Assembly: GCA_030849065.1 (NCBI GenBank)
Contig: JASAON010001658.1
Location: 1-64,000 of the forward strand
Length of the DNA stretch: 64,000 nt
Direction of reading: 5' to 3'
From: Jaenimonas drosophilae
Lineage: Eukaryota > Euglenozoa > Kinetoplastea > Trypanosomatida > Trypanosomatidae
The translations under genes and the position numbers were made by a program. The notes below the pieces were generated by a model. The model saw only the letters and a program-made list of their open reading frames with translations. It had not been told where the DNA came from and searched no databases. Positions within the stretch are counted from its first letter, which is position 1. Every line of letters starts with the position of its first letter. Positions 9,899 to 19,284 of this stretch are shown in pieces.

Positions 9899-10894
9899 AT
9901 GACGGACCCAACACGTCGCGACCCGACGGAGTTCCTCCGCGTACTGCGTCGCATGGCCAACACGAGCTCATGGCAGAAGAGCATGATGTTTGCCAGCAAG
10001 GGTCGCATGGTGGGCTACCGCCTCACGCAGGAGCACTACAACACCATTCTTTTTTCACAGTCATTGTGGGGGCGAGCGCTGGAGATTGTGCGTGTTGTGC
10101 GGGCGATGGAGGAGGACGGTGTGCAGCCCAACGGTGCGACCTACTACTACGTTGTGAATGGCATGGCCAATGCCGATCACGGTTATAACTACGACTTCAA
10201 GATTAATCACCGGCTGGAAAAGCTGCAGCACTGGCGCGTCGCACTGAGCGCGTTGCACGCGTGTGAGGCCAACGGGTTTGATTCCACCGACACGATGCAC
10301 AACTCCGCCATCGTCACAATGACCATTCCTGGGTTCAATCAGTGGCGAGAGGCATGTAAGGTGCTACACAAGATGCGTGGCGAAGACCGCCAACTACATC
10401 CAACCATGGTGCGCTTCTTCCACGACTGCCTCATTCGCAACCGCCGACCGCGTGAGGCGAGCGCATTGCTGCGGTTGGCGGCGGAGAGCGGCGTGGCGGG
10501 CTACGAAGATAAGTGGGAGGCTGACGTGTATAAGAAGATGCCCAGCGACGGTGAGCTGGAGAAGATGCGCGCCGACCCACAACAACGCACGGCGGCGATG
10601 CTGCTATCGCTGAACCTTCGTGGGGATCAGCAGGTGCTGCCTGAGATGCTCCAGATGTATTTGGAGGAGGAGTCGGCGCGGGAGATGGCGGAGCAGGCGG
10701 CCGCCCCGGTGCCCTTCTCGGCCGGCCTCCATCCGACGGAGATCAACTCAACATTTCGTCCACGCGTGTACCGCCAATTGTGGTATCAGTGGCACTCCAT
10801 CGCCAACCGATATCGGCCGACGGCGGCTCTCAAGCGGAGGCAGCTCGCGCCAAAAGACTCCCCAACAGGCATACCCGCGTGGAACCGTTTGTAG
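9899..10894 (+). CDS. Pentatricopeptide repeat (PPR) protein
   Basis: The 331-aa protein shows helical-hairpin repeats of the PPR type. The clearest runs from YNTILFSQSLWGRALEIV to MEEDGVQPNGATYYYVVNG at about residues 42-88, with the classic pattern of a helix, a second helix and a Pro-Asn turn. Two further degenerate repeats follow around 105-150 (HWRVALSALHACEANGF) and 150-205 (WREACKVLHKM, EASALLRLAAESGV). PPR proteins bind single-stranded RNA in organelles; in kinetoplastids many act in mitochondrial mRNA processing or are part of the mitoribosome. No clear presequence is visible, although the N-terminus is Arg-rich. The target RNA or complex cannot be read from the sequence. Confidence 0.8.
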   Translation: MTDPTRRDPTEFLRVLRRMANTSSWQKSMMFASKGRMVGYRLTQEHYNTILFSQSLWGRALEIVRVVRAMEEDGVQPNGATYYYVVNGMANADHGYNYDFKINHRLEKLQHWRVALSALHACEANGFDSTDTMHNSAIVTMTIPGFNQWREACKVLHKMRGEDRQLHPTMVRFFHDCLIRNRRPREASALLRLAAESGVAGYEDKWEADVYKKMPSDGELEKMRADPQQRTAAMLLSLNLRGDQQVLPEMLQMYLEEESAREMAEQAAAPVPFSAGLHPTEINSTFRPRVYRQLWYQWHSIANRYRPTAALKRRQLAPKDSPTGIPAWNRL

Positions 10895-11187
10895 GCCAAC
10901 GTCTTCTTGTGTTGGATGGAGGTTATTGTTGTTGTTGTTGCTGTTGGCTGCTACTCGAACGTGCTTCTTCACATGCGTGCGCATAATACAAAGCAGACGG
11001 AACCATGTTGTGGTGGCGCCTCTGCTCATGCGATTTAATCTGTTGGGGTGGTTTTGTCCTGGCTACATGCGCAACCATCATCCAAAAACCATCATGATGA
11101 TCATCATCATCATCATCCTACGTACTCCTTTCACTTGTTCTTGATTTGCCTCATGCACAAGCGCTAGCCAAGTTTTGTGTTGCGGCC

Positions 11188-12948
11188 ATGTCAACGTGGG
11201 CGGCCCGACTCTCCACCGGCAGCAAAACACCGGCGGCGAGCGCCAGCAACTCGCCATACGCCGGCTGTGGTGACGCGACGCCGCTGCCGGAGATGGAGCT
11301 GGTCTCCATCGGCCCCAGTGTGGTGCAGGTGGAGGCGGACGAACAGGCGGAGCTACTCGAGGTGGTGCGGCGTGCCGCAGAGGAACACAATGAAAGTGTG
11401 GCCAAGGTATGTACGCTACCCGCAGATTGCTGGGATTGGTTAACGGCCTTCTTGTCTTTCCGCGATGTGTTGAGCCTCATGGGCACCTGCCGCGGCCTGC
11501 ATCATCGTTTGCTGCACCGAGATAGTATCTGGCAGCAGCAGCTCCACTACCTGCACGAGGCCATGGTGGAGATGCAGGCTGGTACGTTGCTCTTGATGGA
11601 TTTTGTGGTGCCACAGGAGGTGGACGCCAACGCCTACGAACGTTTCATGCTGGAGCAACGTCTCTACGCACTCGATTGCCGCCGCAGTTTTCATTTGCAA
11701 GACGTGAGCACGTTGGAGGATGTGGCCGTTGGCATCTTCACCGTACCGCTGCACTACGGATTTGAGACGTTGAGAAGCACCGCCTCCGCCCCCATTAGCC
11801 GGCCGCATTTCGTTGATCCATTGGGCGATACGTCGCCGCCACCGCGCCTGCCTCTCGTTGGCATGCCGGTGTTGCGTCGCGAGGTGCCGGAGGAGGCTCA
11901 GCCGCTGGTACTGCTTCAGCTGGAGCGTGGCGAGCAGCAGCCACAGCCAACTTCCTCCCTTCGTAGCGATGTTGATGTAGATGAGGAGCTGATGCTATCC
12001 TATGTCTTGGCGGTTTCTGCCGCGGAGGCCGAGGGCCGCTCCCCACCGCCACCGCCATGGGGCGGAGGCACGCGCTCATCCAATCGTGCCGCATCGCAAC
12101 CATCCACCTCGCAGGTGCAGATGGAGGAGCTGCGGCTGAGTGAGCTCATGACGATCGTTGATTTTATCCATCACGGGACGAGGCAGCAGTCCAGACGGGA
12201 GATCATCGATGCCACCGCCGCGGAGGATCCTAACTTTCTCCGCGCACTCACCGAGACGGTGCGCGGCGCACGCCGTCGGCGATTGCACCTCGGAAATCAT
12301 CATCTCGCGGTGAGCAACAACGGCCAAACACGTCGCTACCGCAGTGGTCGGCCACCGGTTACGGCGAGCACATCGCCGGCTATATCCTCGGTGCCCAGCG
12401 TGGCTGAATTCGGGGCCATCACACCATCACCCTCGCACTCCAACATCATGACGGGCTTATCACCGCCATCGATGGAGGCAGATACCAACACCAACATCAG
12501 CAACACACCACCTACACAGCAACAACAACAACCTGCTTCTGCTGCTGCTGCAACACTGCCACTGAATGCACCGCGTGTGAATCGCATCCTTCTTGGCTTT
12601 CGTGGTGTGTTGCTCGAGATTTCACGGTGCGAGGCGTACAAAATCTGCGAGATTGTCGGGAAACCCGACGTGCTCGATGACTTTGTGCTCGATCAACGTC
12701 TGCGGCCGATGGATCTCCGCCAACCGGCGCGTGCGTGGGGTAAGCCGCTCACGACGCGCTACTTCCTCGCGCCAGACCTGTGCCACGACGGATTTGTGGG
12801 CCTCTTTGTTGTGGATGCTGTACGTCTCTTTGTCTTGGTGGAGAAGGAGCGCGTCGAGCGCGATGATGCGGCGTGGGATGAGAGCCGCGTCGCCATCATG
12901 GGAGGGCGGCTGATGCGGCAGGGTGAGGGCTACAACGCCCAGGTTTAG
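11188..12948 (+). CDS. F-box-like protein
   Basis: The protein has 586 aa from the first ATG at 11188; the frame stays open upstream but has no other ATG. Residues of about 76-125 form an F-box-like segment: LPADCWDWLTAFLSFRDVL, then LMGTCRGLHHRLL and DSIWQQQLHYL. F-box domains bind Skp1 and recruit substrates to SCF ubiquitin ligases. The centre (about 210-460) is low-complexity, rich in Pro, Ser and Gln, with a CAACAACAA-type repeat. The C-terminal 130 residues look folded (GFRGVLLEISRCEAYKIC, FLAPDLCHDGFVGLFVVDA) and may be the substrate-binding part; I do not recognise that domain. The preceding intergenic stretch has a GTT-repeat tract at 10921-10945. Confidence 0.72.
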   Translation: MSTWAARLSTGSKTPAASASNSPYAGCGDATPLPEMELVSIGPSVVQVEADEQAELLEVVRRAAEEHNESVAKVCTLPADCWDWLTAFLSFRDVLSLMGTCRGLHHRLLHRDSIWQQQLHYLHEAMVEMQAGTLLLMDFVVPQEVDANAYERFMLEQRLYALDCRRSFHLQDVSTLEDVAVGIFTVPLHYGFETLRSTASAPISRPHFVDPLGDTSPPPRLPLVGMPVLRREVPEEAQPLVLLQLERGEQQPQPTSSLRSDVDVDEELMLSYVLAVSAAEAEGRSPPPPPWGGGTRSSNRAASQPSTSQVQMEELRLSELMTIVDFIHHGTRQQSRREIIDATAAEDPNFLRALTETVRGARRRRLHLGNHHLAVSNNGQTRRYRSGRPPVTASTSPAISSVPSVAEFGAITPSPSHSNIMTGLSPPSMEADTNTNISNTPPTQQQQQPASAAAATLPLNAPRVNRILLGFRGVLLEISRCEAYKICEIVGKPDVLDDFVLDQRLRPMDLRQPARAWGKPLTTRYFLAPDLCHDGFVGLFVVDAVRLFVLVEKERVERDDAAWDESRVAIMGGRLMRQGEGYNAQV

Positions 12949-13106
12949 GCTGGCATTCTACGAAGCACATGAGTACGCACATCCAAATGTTTCTCATCCT
13001 GTGTGATTGATGGCTGATGTGGATCTCCCCCAACACATCTCTCTTCATTTTTTTTCTTTCCCTGTTGTTGTAGCTTGCTTCACCTTCACAAGAAGAGTGC
13101 GGGGAC

Positions 13107-14951
13107 ATGGCCATTCACGCACCGACGCACGCCCCAACGACGCAATCGAGCGGGATGATGGTGCCCGCTGACATCGCCCCCAACACGCGCACCTTCGAGG
13201 CCTCCGATGTCGTTGCCAGCATGGCGCCGGCTGGGGCGCACATGTGGCTGATTCTCAACGACGGCGGGGTGGAGATACGCCACGTACACAGCGGCCGTTT
13301 GGTCCACGCCTTCGCCCCGCGCACGCACCGCGCGGCAAAAATCTGGTCGGTGATGGCGGTGGAGATGAGCCCCGCGGAGACGCAGGTGTGGCTCGGCATC
13401 TCAACGGGCTCGATTGAGGTGTACCGCGAGCTGCCCGGCACCAAGGCACCGCCGCTGCTGCTGCGGCAGCTGCGGAAACATGTGTCAGGCGTGTACTGCC
13501 TCGCCAGCTGGGGTGCGGAGGCCTACTCTGGCTCGAGCGATTTTCAGATTGCGCAGTGGCGCATCGCCGATGGGCAGCTTCTGCGCATGTTAGTGGGCCA
13601 CACCAACTACGTGCGCTGCCTCTACGCCGAGGGCACTATGCTCGTCAGTGGCAGCGACGACCGCAGCCTGCGCGTTTGGGATGTTGGCACCGGCAAGACA
13701 ACATTCACGGCACACCACCACGCTGCCACGGGCGGTGTGTCGGCCCTCTGCCGTGTTGGTGTACGTGTGTGGTCGGGCGACGGCAGCGGCAACCTCGTCA
13801 TTTGGAGCATGCGCGACGAAGATGCCGCCATCCACTCGCGCCCCCACGAGGGCCGCATCACGACGCTAAAGAAGATTGGCGCACGCGTGTATAGCGGCTC
13901 AGCGGATGGCCGCCTCGCCATTTATGATGCTCACTGCGGCAGTGTGCTTCATTACCTTGACGACCACAACGGCTCGCGCGTAATGAGCATCGCGTGTGCG
14001 GTGGAGGTGGATCGCTACGCTGTGTGGACGGGAAGCGCAGACAACACCATTCGTTGTTGGCATCACGACGAACACATTCCCATGACAGCACAACGTGAGC
14101 GCGTCAATGATATGCGTTGGTTCTACGCCAGCCAGCAGCCCTACCGCGAACCCAACGAGGCGGTGCTTGATGAGCTAGATGAGCTGGCGGAGCTGCTGCT
14201 TCTCTCGCAGGGCTCCGATGAGGTTGTGGCATCGTACTTGTCCGGTAACGCAGAGAAGAGCCGCAGCGCTGCGGCACGTTGTTGGGTGCTGGAGAAGAAC
14301 ATCAACAGCCTGCGCCAGCACACGTCGCAGTTGGAGGAGCACACTAGAGCCCTCGATGCGATGTTGCAGGGCAAACGTGGTCTTGTGGATGGCCTTCGCA
14401 CTCGCCTGACAAAACTGCTCGATGCCAAGGCAGAGCTGGTGGCGAAGGGCATAACCGCACCAGCACCAGCACCTCCTCCTCCAGCTGTACCAACAACAAC
14501 AACAACAATGGCAGCTTCCACAGGGGCGGTGCCTCCCCCGGCCGCCGTGCCTCCGCCACCACCAGCGACAACAGCAGCTCCGCTTCCTCCATTGGCTGCC
14601 GTACCACCGCCACCACCTCCATCTGCTGCTGTGCCTCCAGCTCCTCCGAGTGCTGCCGTGCCACTGCCTCCGAGTGCTGTTGTAACACCACCGCCACCAT
14701 CTGCTGCCGTACCAATGCCACCAACAGCTTCCGTACCTCCACCACCTCCTCCTGCTGCTGCTGTGCCCGGCTCGCCGACCTCATCGGTGTCAAAGACGGT
14801 TTACAGCCAAAGTTACGAACCCGATCTCCGCAGTCTTCCGCCGCCGCCACCACCGCCCTCCACCGCCAACACACTTAAGGCCGCCGCCCTCGCCGTTGCC
14901 TCGCCCACCGTCGCATCATCTCCGCCACTGAAGCGACGCTCCTCCTTTTAG
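13107..14951 (+). CDS. WD40 propeller + coiled coil + polyproline protein (cluster member 1)
   Basis: The 614-aa protein has three parts. Residues of about 25-320 form a WD40-type beta-propeller, with blades ending in GSDDRSLRVWDVG, YSGSADGRLAIYD and WTGSADNTIRCWHHDE. A short linker WFYASQQPYREP follows. Residues of about 345-445 are a predicted coiled coil with LEKNINSLRQHTSQLEEHTR. From about 450 the chain is a Pro-rich tail with repeated AVPPPPP and SAAVPLPPS units, ending in a basic KRRSSF. Propeller plus polyproline architecture suggests a scaffold that could recruit profilin, EVH1, SH3 or WW partners, which is inference. The neighbouring gene at 15161 has the same architecture and the same PYRE linker, so the two are tandem paralogues. 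Confidence 0.85.
   Translation: MAIHAPTHAPTTQSSGMMVPADIAPNTRTFEASDVVASMAPAGAHMWLILNDGGVEIRHVHSGRLVHAFAPRTHRAAKIWSVMAVEMSPAETQVWLGISTGSIEVYRELPGTKAPPLLLRQLRKHVSGVYCLASWGAEAYSGSSDFQIAQWRIADGQLLRMLVGHTNYVRCLYAEGTMLVSGSDDRSLRVWDVGTGKTTFTAHHHAATGGVSALCRVGVRVWSGDGSGNLVIWSMRDEDAAIHSRPHEGRITTLKKIGARVYSGSADGRLAIYDAHCGSVLHYLDDHNGSRVMSIACAVEVDRYAVWTGSADNTIRCWHHDEHIPMTAQRERVNDMRWFYASQQPYREPNEAVLDELDELAELLLLSQGSDEVVASYLSGNAEKSRSAAARCWVLEKNINSLRQHTSQLEEHTRALDAMLQGKRGLVDGLRTRLTKLLDAKAELVAKGITAPAPAPPPPAVPTTTTTMAASTGAVPPPAAVPPPPPATTAAPLPPLAAVPPPPPPSAAVPPAPPSAAVPLPPSAVVTPPPPSAAVPMPPTASVPPPPPPAAAVPGSPTSSVSKTVYSQSYEPDLRSLPPPPPPPSTANTLKAAALAVASPTVASSPPLKRRSSF
14521..14770 (+). repeat. Coding minisatellite, polyproline units
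   Basis: Imperfect units of about 24 nt encode variants of SAAVPPPP and AAVPLPPS. The part from about 14606 to 14672 is nearly identical to 18546-18611 in the third cluster gene, including the 20-mer CCACCACCTCCATCTGCTGC. Such repeats can change length by slippage or unequal exchange. Confidence 0.75.
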
Positions 14952-15115
14952 GGTGGCCAACAACAACAACAACATCATGAATAGAAGCACGTGCATGCGT
15001 GCCGTCATAGACACTGCCAATCACAACAACAACATACAACATTTACACACATACATCATGCAGAGTAGGCCCAGTACCCTGCACGTGTTGCATATACATC
15101 ATCATCGTGATGCTC

Positions 15116-15139
15116 TTCTTCCTTCTTCTTTGCGTATAG
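15116..15139 (+). promoter_or_regulatory. Probable spliced-leader acceptor of the 15161 gene
   Basis: The CTTCTTCCTTCTTCTTTG tract ends in the AG at 15138-15139, 21 nt before the first ATG at 15161. This supports 15161 as the start; the frame opens earlier only through non-ATG codons. Confidence 0.5.
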
Positions 15140-15160
15140 ATTGTATTGGCTGTGGGGAAA

Positions 15161-17983
15161 ATGGAGCGTGCCGTATCGCCCCTCTCCACGACGAAGCGAT
15201 CCAAGCTGATGGCTGGGGCCAAGCTGCGCCGCCTCGATGCCGCCACGGAGGTACTCGTCAACGACAAGACCTGCGCCTTAACAACACCGCCACAGGCCAT
15301 GGCGGTGGGCGGTGAGTACGTCTGGATATCCACCGCAGACGGTGGGATGGAGGTCCGCCAGTCGCGCACCGCAGAAATTGTGCAGCGCTTCGAAGGTACC
15401 GCGCCAAAAGAGAAGAAAACCTTCCGGCGGCTGACGGCCGTCGCGCAGCTTCCAACGACGGTGGTGAAAACCATCGCCACCTTCACAACGAAGGAGCAGG
15501 TGCCGATGGTGTGGCTCGGCCTGACCAACGGCGCCATCGAGGTATTCCACGGCGAGAGTCTGCAACACGTGGAAACCCTCAAGAAACACGCCGCAGCGGT
15601 GCTCTGCCTCGCACACTTTGGTGGCTTGATGTACTCCTCCGGCGCAGATCGCCAAATCGTGCAGTGGCGCGCGGACCAACGCCGGATTCTTCGCGTGTTC
15701 TCCAGCGTTGGCGGCCACGAGGCGGCGGTGGAGTGCCTCTTCGCGGAGGGAAACGCGCTCGTCTCTGGCGCACAGGATTGTACCGTGAAGGTGTGGGATA
15801 TCGGACAGGGCCAGATGCAGCTGAGTGGCTACTTCCACGCCAACGCGGGCGGTGTTTCTGCCGTGTGCCGTGTTGGGGAGTTGGCGTGGTCGGGCGATCA
15901 TGTTGGCCAGGTGGTGCGTTGGTCGCTCCTCACCTGCGAGGCGGTGGAGGTGTTGCGGCCGCACACAGATCGCATCAACGCGCTGCGCCGCATCGGCCGA
16001 CGCGTTTACTCAGCCTCCGCCGACGGTCTTGTGGGCGTGTTCGAGGCATCCAGCGGCACACTTCTGCAAATGGTGAGAGACCAATCAAAGGGATGGATAA
16101 CCACGGTGGTATCTCCGACGGAACTCACGCGCTTCGTCATTTGGTCCGCGGGCTCCGACAAGGTGGTGCGGTGTTGGTATCAGGATGAGCTCGCCACACA
16201 CACGGATGACTACGCCGCGCTCAACGAGGCGGACTGGTACCTCTCTGGCTCCACGCCCTACCGGGAGTTCCGCCAGGCGCTGGGCCGACGCAACGCGCAC
16301 ATGCGCGATCAGCTTGCCCACTCCGCGCGGGCCAACGACCGGGCGATGGAGCTCATGAAGCACTGCGCCAAAACCTCCGCCACCACAGCGGGCGAGGCCA
16401 ACAAGCAAGTTGGTCGGCTGGAAGATCAACTACGCCACACCGCAGACCGCTACCGCCAGGCGGAGCAGAGATACCTCGAGCAGCGCGAGGCCGCGGGTGC
16501 CATTGAGCGCGACCTCGCCACGATGATGCGGCTCGTGGAGGCGGCCGAGTTGGAGCTCAACGCCATGTCGCCGGGCATCGCCGCCACCATTCCGGGGCCC
16601 TCACCCGGCGCGATCCCAGCCACCGCCGGCACCAGCGCCATCGCAGCCGCCGTGCCTCTTTCCAGCCTTGTTGCCGCACTTCCCGGCGGTCTCTCAGGGC
16701 AAACAGGCGTCGGGCCAGCGCTGCCACTGCCCACAACAACGGCAGGTGCAGCTGTTGGCGGGGTATCTGCGCTACCTCCAGGTGTTCTTCCCACAACGTC
16801 TGGAGCTGGAGCAGCTCTGCCAGCTGGCGGCATGGCGCTGCCACTTCCCACTGGCGTACCTGCAGCAGGTGTCATACCTCTACCACCACCTGCCGGCGTA
16901 AGTCTGCCAACAACAGCAGCAGCAGCAGGTGGCGTACCTCTGCCTTCATACACAGGGATGGTTCCATCTGGTGCTGGAGCCCCGCTCTCACTCCCCGGAG
17001 GCGTGCCTCTGCCAACCTCTGTTGCGGCTGGCGTGCCCCTGCCCCCATCAGCTGGTGTTCCTCTTCCTCCATCTGGCATCCCTCTGCCTGGATCGGCAGG
17101 TGCCATTCCTCTTCCGCCACCCGTCGGCGCTGGCGTTGTACCTCCAGCAAGCTACGGCACCCCGCTACCGCCACCAGCTGGGGTTTCGCTACCCACAACA
17201 GCCTCGGGCGTACCTCTGCCAACGAGCATCGTACCTCTGCCAACGAGCGGCGTACCTCTGCCGCCAACCTCAGCCGTTCCTCTGCCAACGTCGTCAGGTG
17301 TGCCGCCACTTCCCACATCCGGTGTGCCACCGATGCCAGGTGCCACCGCATTGCCACCACCTCCTTCAGCAGCCGTGCCTCTGCCACCATCCACCGGCGT
17401 ACCGCTGCCATCTTCTCTGCCAACGTACTCAGCGCTACCGCCGACCTCCGCTGCGCTGGGGCCGCTCTCCGCCCCGCTGAGTGCTGCGGTGCCACTCCCA
17501 CCACCACCAGCCGCAGGCTACCCCACACTTCCCACAACCTCTGCACCAACAGGTGTGGCGGGCACCGCTGTGGGCGTTGGTGCGGCTGCGGCAGGCTACG
17601 GCGTAGGAGCTGCCACAGTGCCACCACTACCACCAGCAGCATCAGTTGTTGCTGCTGGCATCAGCGCCACGCCGCCAACGAAGACGGCGGCTGAAGTTGC
17701 GGCGGAGGCGGTGGCGCAGGCCGCCAAGTTGGTGGCGGAGCAGCGCACCGCCTGCATGGATAAGGTGTGGGATGGGGTGCAATGGACGAACCCCAACGTT
17801 GGCAATTACATCCAGCGACGGTACTACGGCGCCACGCCCAGCCTGCGCACGCCAGACATCGCCAAGCGCGAGCGGCAGCGGCTGCGGACGCCATGTGTGA
17901 AGGTGGAGCCCCTTACACGCGAAAGCAGCCCGCCAAAAAAACAGCAGCCAACAACAACAACAACAACAACAGCCAAGAAGTGA
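15161..17983 (+). CDS. WD40 propeller + coiled coil + very long polyproline protein (cluster member 2)
   Basis: The 940-aa protein has a WD40-type propeller at about residues 25-345 (YSSGADRQIVQWRAD, VSGAQDCTVKVWDIG, YSASADGLVGVFEAS, WSAGSDKVVRCWYQDE). A linker with STPYREF matches the PYRE linker of the gene before it. A coiled coil spans about 390-465. About 390 residues (470-860) of Pro/Gly/Ala/Val-rich repeats of the type GVPLPPS, GVPLPTS and AVPLPPS follow. At 869-890 there is a Trp/Tyr-rich box (VWDGVQW then VGNYIQRRYYG), then a basic Thr-rich tail. The box recurs in the next gene at 18238. Nothing catalytic is visible; a cytoskeletal or membrane-trafficking scaffold is plausible but unproven. 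The long GC-rich antisense frames in this region are shadows of the repeat. Confidence 0.85.
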   Translation: MERAVSPLSTTKRSKLMAGAKLRRLDAATEVLVNDKTCALTTPPQAMAVGGEYVWISTADGGMEVRQSRTAEIVQRFEGTAPKEKKTFRRLTAVAQLPTTVVKTIATFTTKEQVPMVWLGLTNGAIEVFHGESLQHVETLKKHAAAVLCLAHFGGLMYSSGADRQIVQWRADQRRILRVFSSVGGHEAAVECLFAEGNALVSGAQDCTVKVWDIGQGQMQLSGYFHANAGGVSAVCRVGELAWSGDHVGQVVRWSLLTCEAVEVLRPHTDRINALRRIGRRVYSASADGLVGVFEASSGTLLQMVRDQSKGWITTVVSPTELTRFVIWSAGSDKVVRCWYQDELATHTDDYAALNEADWYLSGSTPYREFRQALGRRNAHMRDQLAHSARANDRAMELMKHCAKTSATTAGEANKQVGRLEDQLRHTADRYRQAEQRYLEQREAAGAIERDLATMMRLVEAAELELNAMSPGIAATIPGPSPGAIPATAGTSAIAAAVPLSSLVAALPGGLSGQTGVGPALPLPTTTAGAAVGGVSALPPGVLPTTSGAGAALPAGGMALPLPTGVPAAGVIPLPPPAGVSLPTTAAAAGGVPLPSYTGMVPSGAGAPLSLPGGVPLPTSVAAGVPLPPSAGVPLPPSGIPLPGSAGAIPLPPPVGAGVVPPASYGTPLPPPAGVSLPTTASGVPLPTSIVPLPTSGVPLPPTSAVPLPTSSGVPPLPTSGVPPMPGATALPPPPSAAVPLPPSTGVPLPSSLPTYSALPPTSAALGPLSAPLSAAVPLPPPPAAGYPTLPTTSAPTGVAGTAVGVGAAAAGYGVGAATVPPLPPAASVVAAGISATPPTKTAAEVAAEAVAQAAKLVAEQRTACMDKVWDGVQWTNPNVGNYIQRRYYGATPSLRTPDIAKRERQRLRTPCVKVEPLTRESSPPKKQQPTTTTTTTAKK
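16590..17480 (+). repeat. Long coding Pro/Gly-rich minisatellite
   Basis: About 890 nt of imperfect 18-27-nt units encode G-V-P-L-P-P/T-S variants in the gene at 15161. Units are homogeneous around 17200-17330, where TACCTCTGCCAACGAGC recurs, suggesting recent local duplication. Confidence 0.75.
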
Positions 17984-18237
17984 GGCCGGCAACAGAGTAG
18001 CCGAGCCAGAACACATAGATCATCAGCCATCATCCATTGTGCTTCCCTTTCACTGTGTGGGGAGGAGCACATGGAGTCGTGCCTGAACCATAGAATGGAC
18101 GTCCGCCATGGAACCAAACAACGCCCACCTCAGCACATACCCGCACACTGGCATGACGTATACTCACACTCCTTCACTCCAATCCAACTCTTGTTTCTGT
18201 TTATCTTGTTAGGATCATCTGTGCGTAGGTCGCCACG

Positions 18238-19284
18238 ATGAGCGCTCCTCCACCAGCGAAGGAGCTCGAGCGAAGCTTATACTCACTTCAGTCTGGCCTC
18301 GCCCACCCCGCCGATAGCGTTCTCACGCCGGTATCTGCACGCGAGCCGGGAACCTTCAACGCCCTCGGCTCCAACCTGCCCACCCTCATGGGCCTCGGCC
18401 TCAAGACAGAGAAGTCCGCCGATTCCATGGCAGCAACCAGCCACACACTCCTTCCCGGTGTGCCTCCAGCGGTGCCGGCCCCTGTCGCTCCTCCAGCCGC
18501 ACCTGCGCCACGCGGAACGATGGCGGCACTCCTCGCCTCCGTTGCACCGCCACCACCTCCATCTGCTGCTGTTCCTGCTCCTCCTCCGAGCGCTGCCGTG
18601 CCACTGCCACCCACAGCTGCTGTACCACTACCACCAAGTGCTGCCGTACCACCACCACCATCTGTTGCCGTGCCACTGCCACCAAGTGCTGCAGTGCCTC
18701 CTCCACCCCCAGCTGTTGCAGTGCCACCGCCTCCTGCTGCAGCAGTTCCGCTGCCAACATATCCCACCACGGCATCTCTTCCAGCGGCTGCCATTCCGTC
18801 ACCGGCGGCCGTTCCTGTTGTAGGTGGCGCACCACCTCCGCCACCAACCACGCTTGCCGCTCCTCCGCCCCCTCCGCCGACAACTGGCGCGGTATCTATG
18901 CCTCTCGCTGCTTTCATGAGCACGCCAGGCTACGGCATCTCTGTGGTGGAGCCCTGCGTGGGCCCGCAGGCCTTCTACGTTGTACGGCCAACAGACGCCG
19001 CAGCCGCTCCGCCACCGCGTCGGGCAACATCGAAGGCGGCGAGCCAACATCGAGCGGAGCTGCGCTGGTCGAACCCGTACGATCTGCAACCCTCACCCAG
19101 TGCGACGATGCACCACACGCGGGCATTGGCCACCTACGCCGCCACCTCCTCAACACGTCGGCCCGACTTTGGCCGTCGCCCGGCTCACGCTGACGCGTGG
19201 CGAGGGAAGGATTGGCAGCACGTGGACGTGCACCGATACGTCGCCCGGCGCTACTTTGGCCGATGCCCACCGATGGAGCAATAA
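18238..19284 (+). CDS. Polyproline protein with shared C-terminal W/Y box, no propeller (cluster member 3)
   Basis: The 348-aa protein starts at the ATG at 18238, shortly after TTATCTTGTTAG and GTGCGTAG acceptor-like sites. Residues of about 75-220 are Pro/Ala/Val repeats (SAAVPLPPT, SAAVPPPP) of the same type as in the two preceding genes. The C-terminus, residues 320-341, is AWRGKDWQHVDVHRYVARRYFG less its last residues, and aligns with the box in the 15161 product (W-x-G-x2-W, then V-x2-Y-x2-R-R-Y-aromatic-G). There is no WD40 domain or coiled coil. It looks like a tail-only paralogue that arose from the neighbour by partial duplication, and it might compete for the same partners. The function is unknown. 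Confidence 0.8.
   Translation: MSAPPPAKELERSLYSLQSGLAHPADSVLTPVSAREPGTFNALGSNLPTLMGLGLKTEKSADSMAATSHTLLPGVPPAVPAPVAPPAAPAPRGTMAALLASVAPPPPPSAAVPAPPPSAAVPLPPTAAVPLPPSAAVPPPPSVAVPLPPSAAVPPPPPAVAVPPPPAAAVPLPTYPTTASLPAAAIPSPAAVPVVGGAPPPPPTTLAAPPPPPPTTGAVSMPLAAFMSTPGYGISVVEPCVGPQAFYVVRPTDAAAAPPPRRATSKAASQHRAELRWSNPYDLQPSPSATMHHTRALATYAATSSTRRPDFGRRPAHADAWRGKDWQHVDVHRYVARRYFGRCPPMEQ
18545..18770 (+). repeat. Coding minisatellite, polyproline units
   Basis: Roughly nine units of about 24 nt encode SAAVPLPP variants. The first two units are almost identical at DNA level to 14606-14672 in the gene at 13107, although flanking coding sequence differs. This fits gene conversion or a recent copy event. 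Confidence 0.7.

Noticed and set aside
11146..11187. Extended N-termini reached through TTG or GTG codons (also at 15146, 20522, 23774, 27363, 35208, 46565, 52119, 62130)
   Set aside because: Nuclear eukaryotic genes start at ATG; in several cases a splice acceptor lies between the extension and the first ATG.
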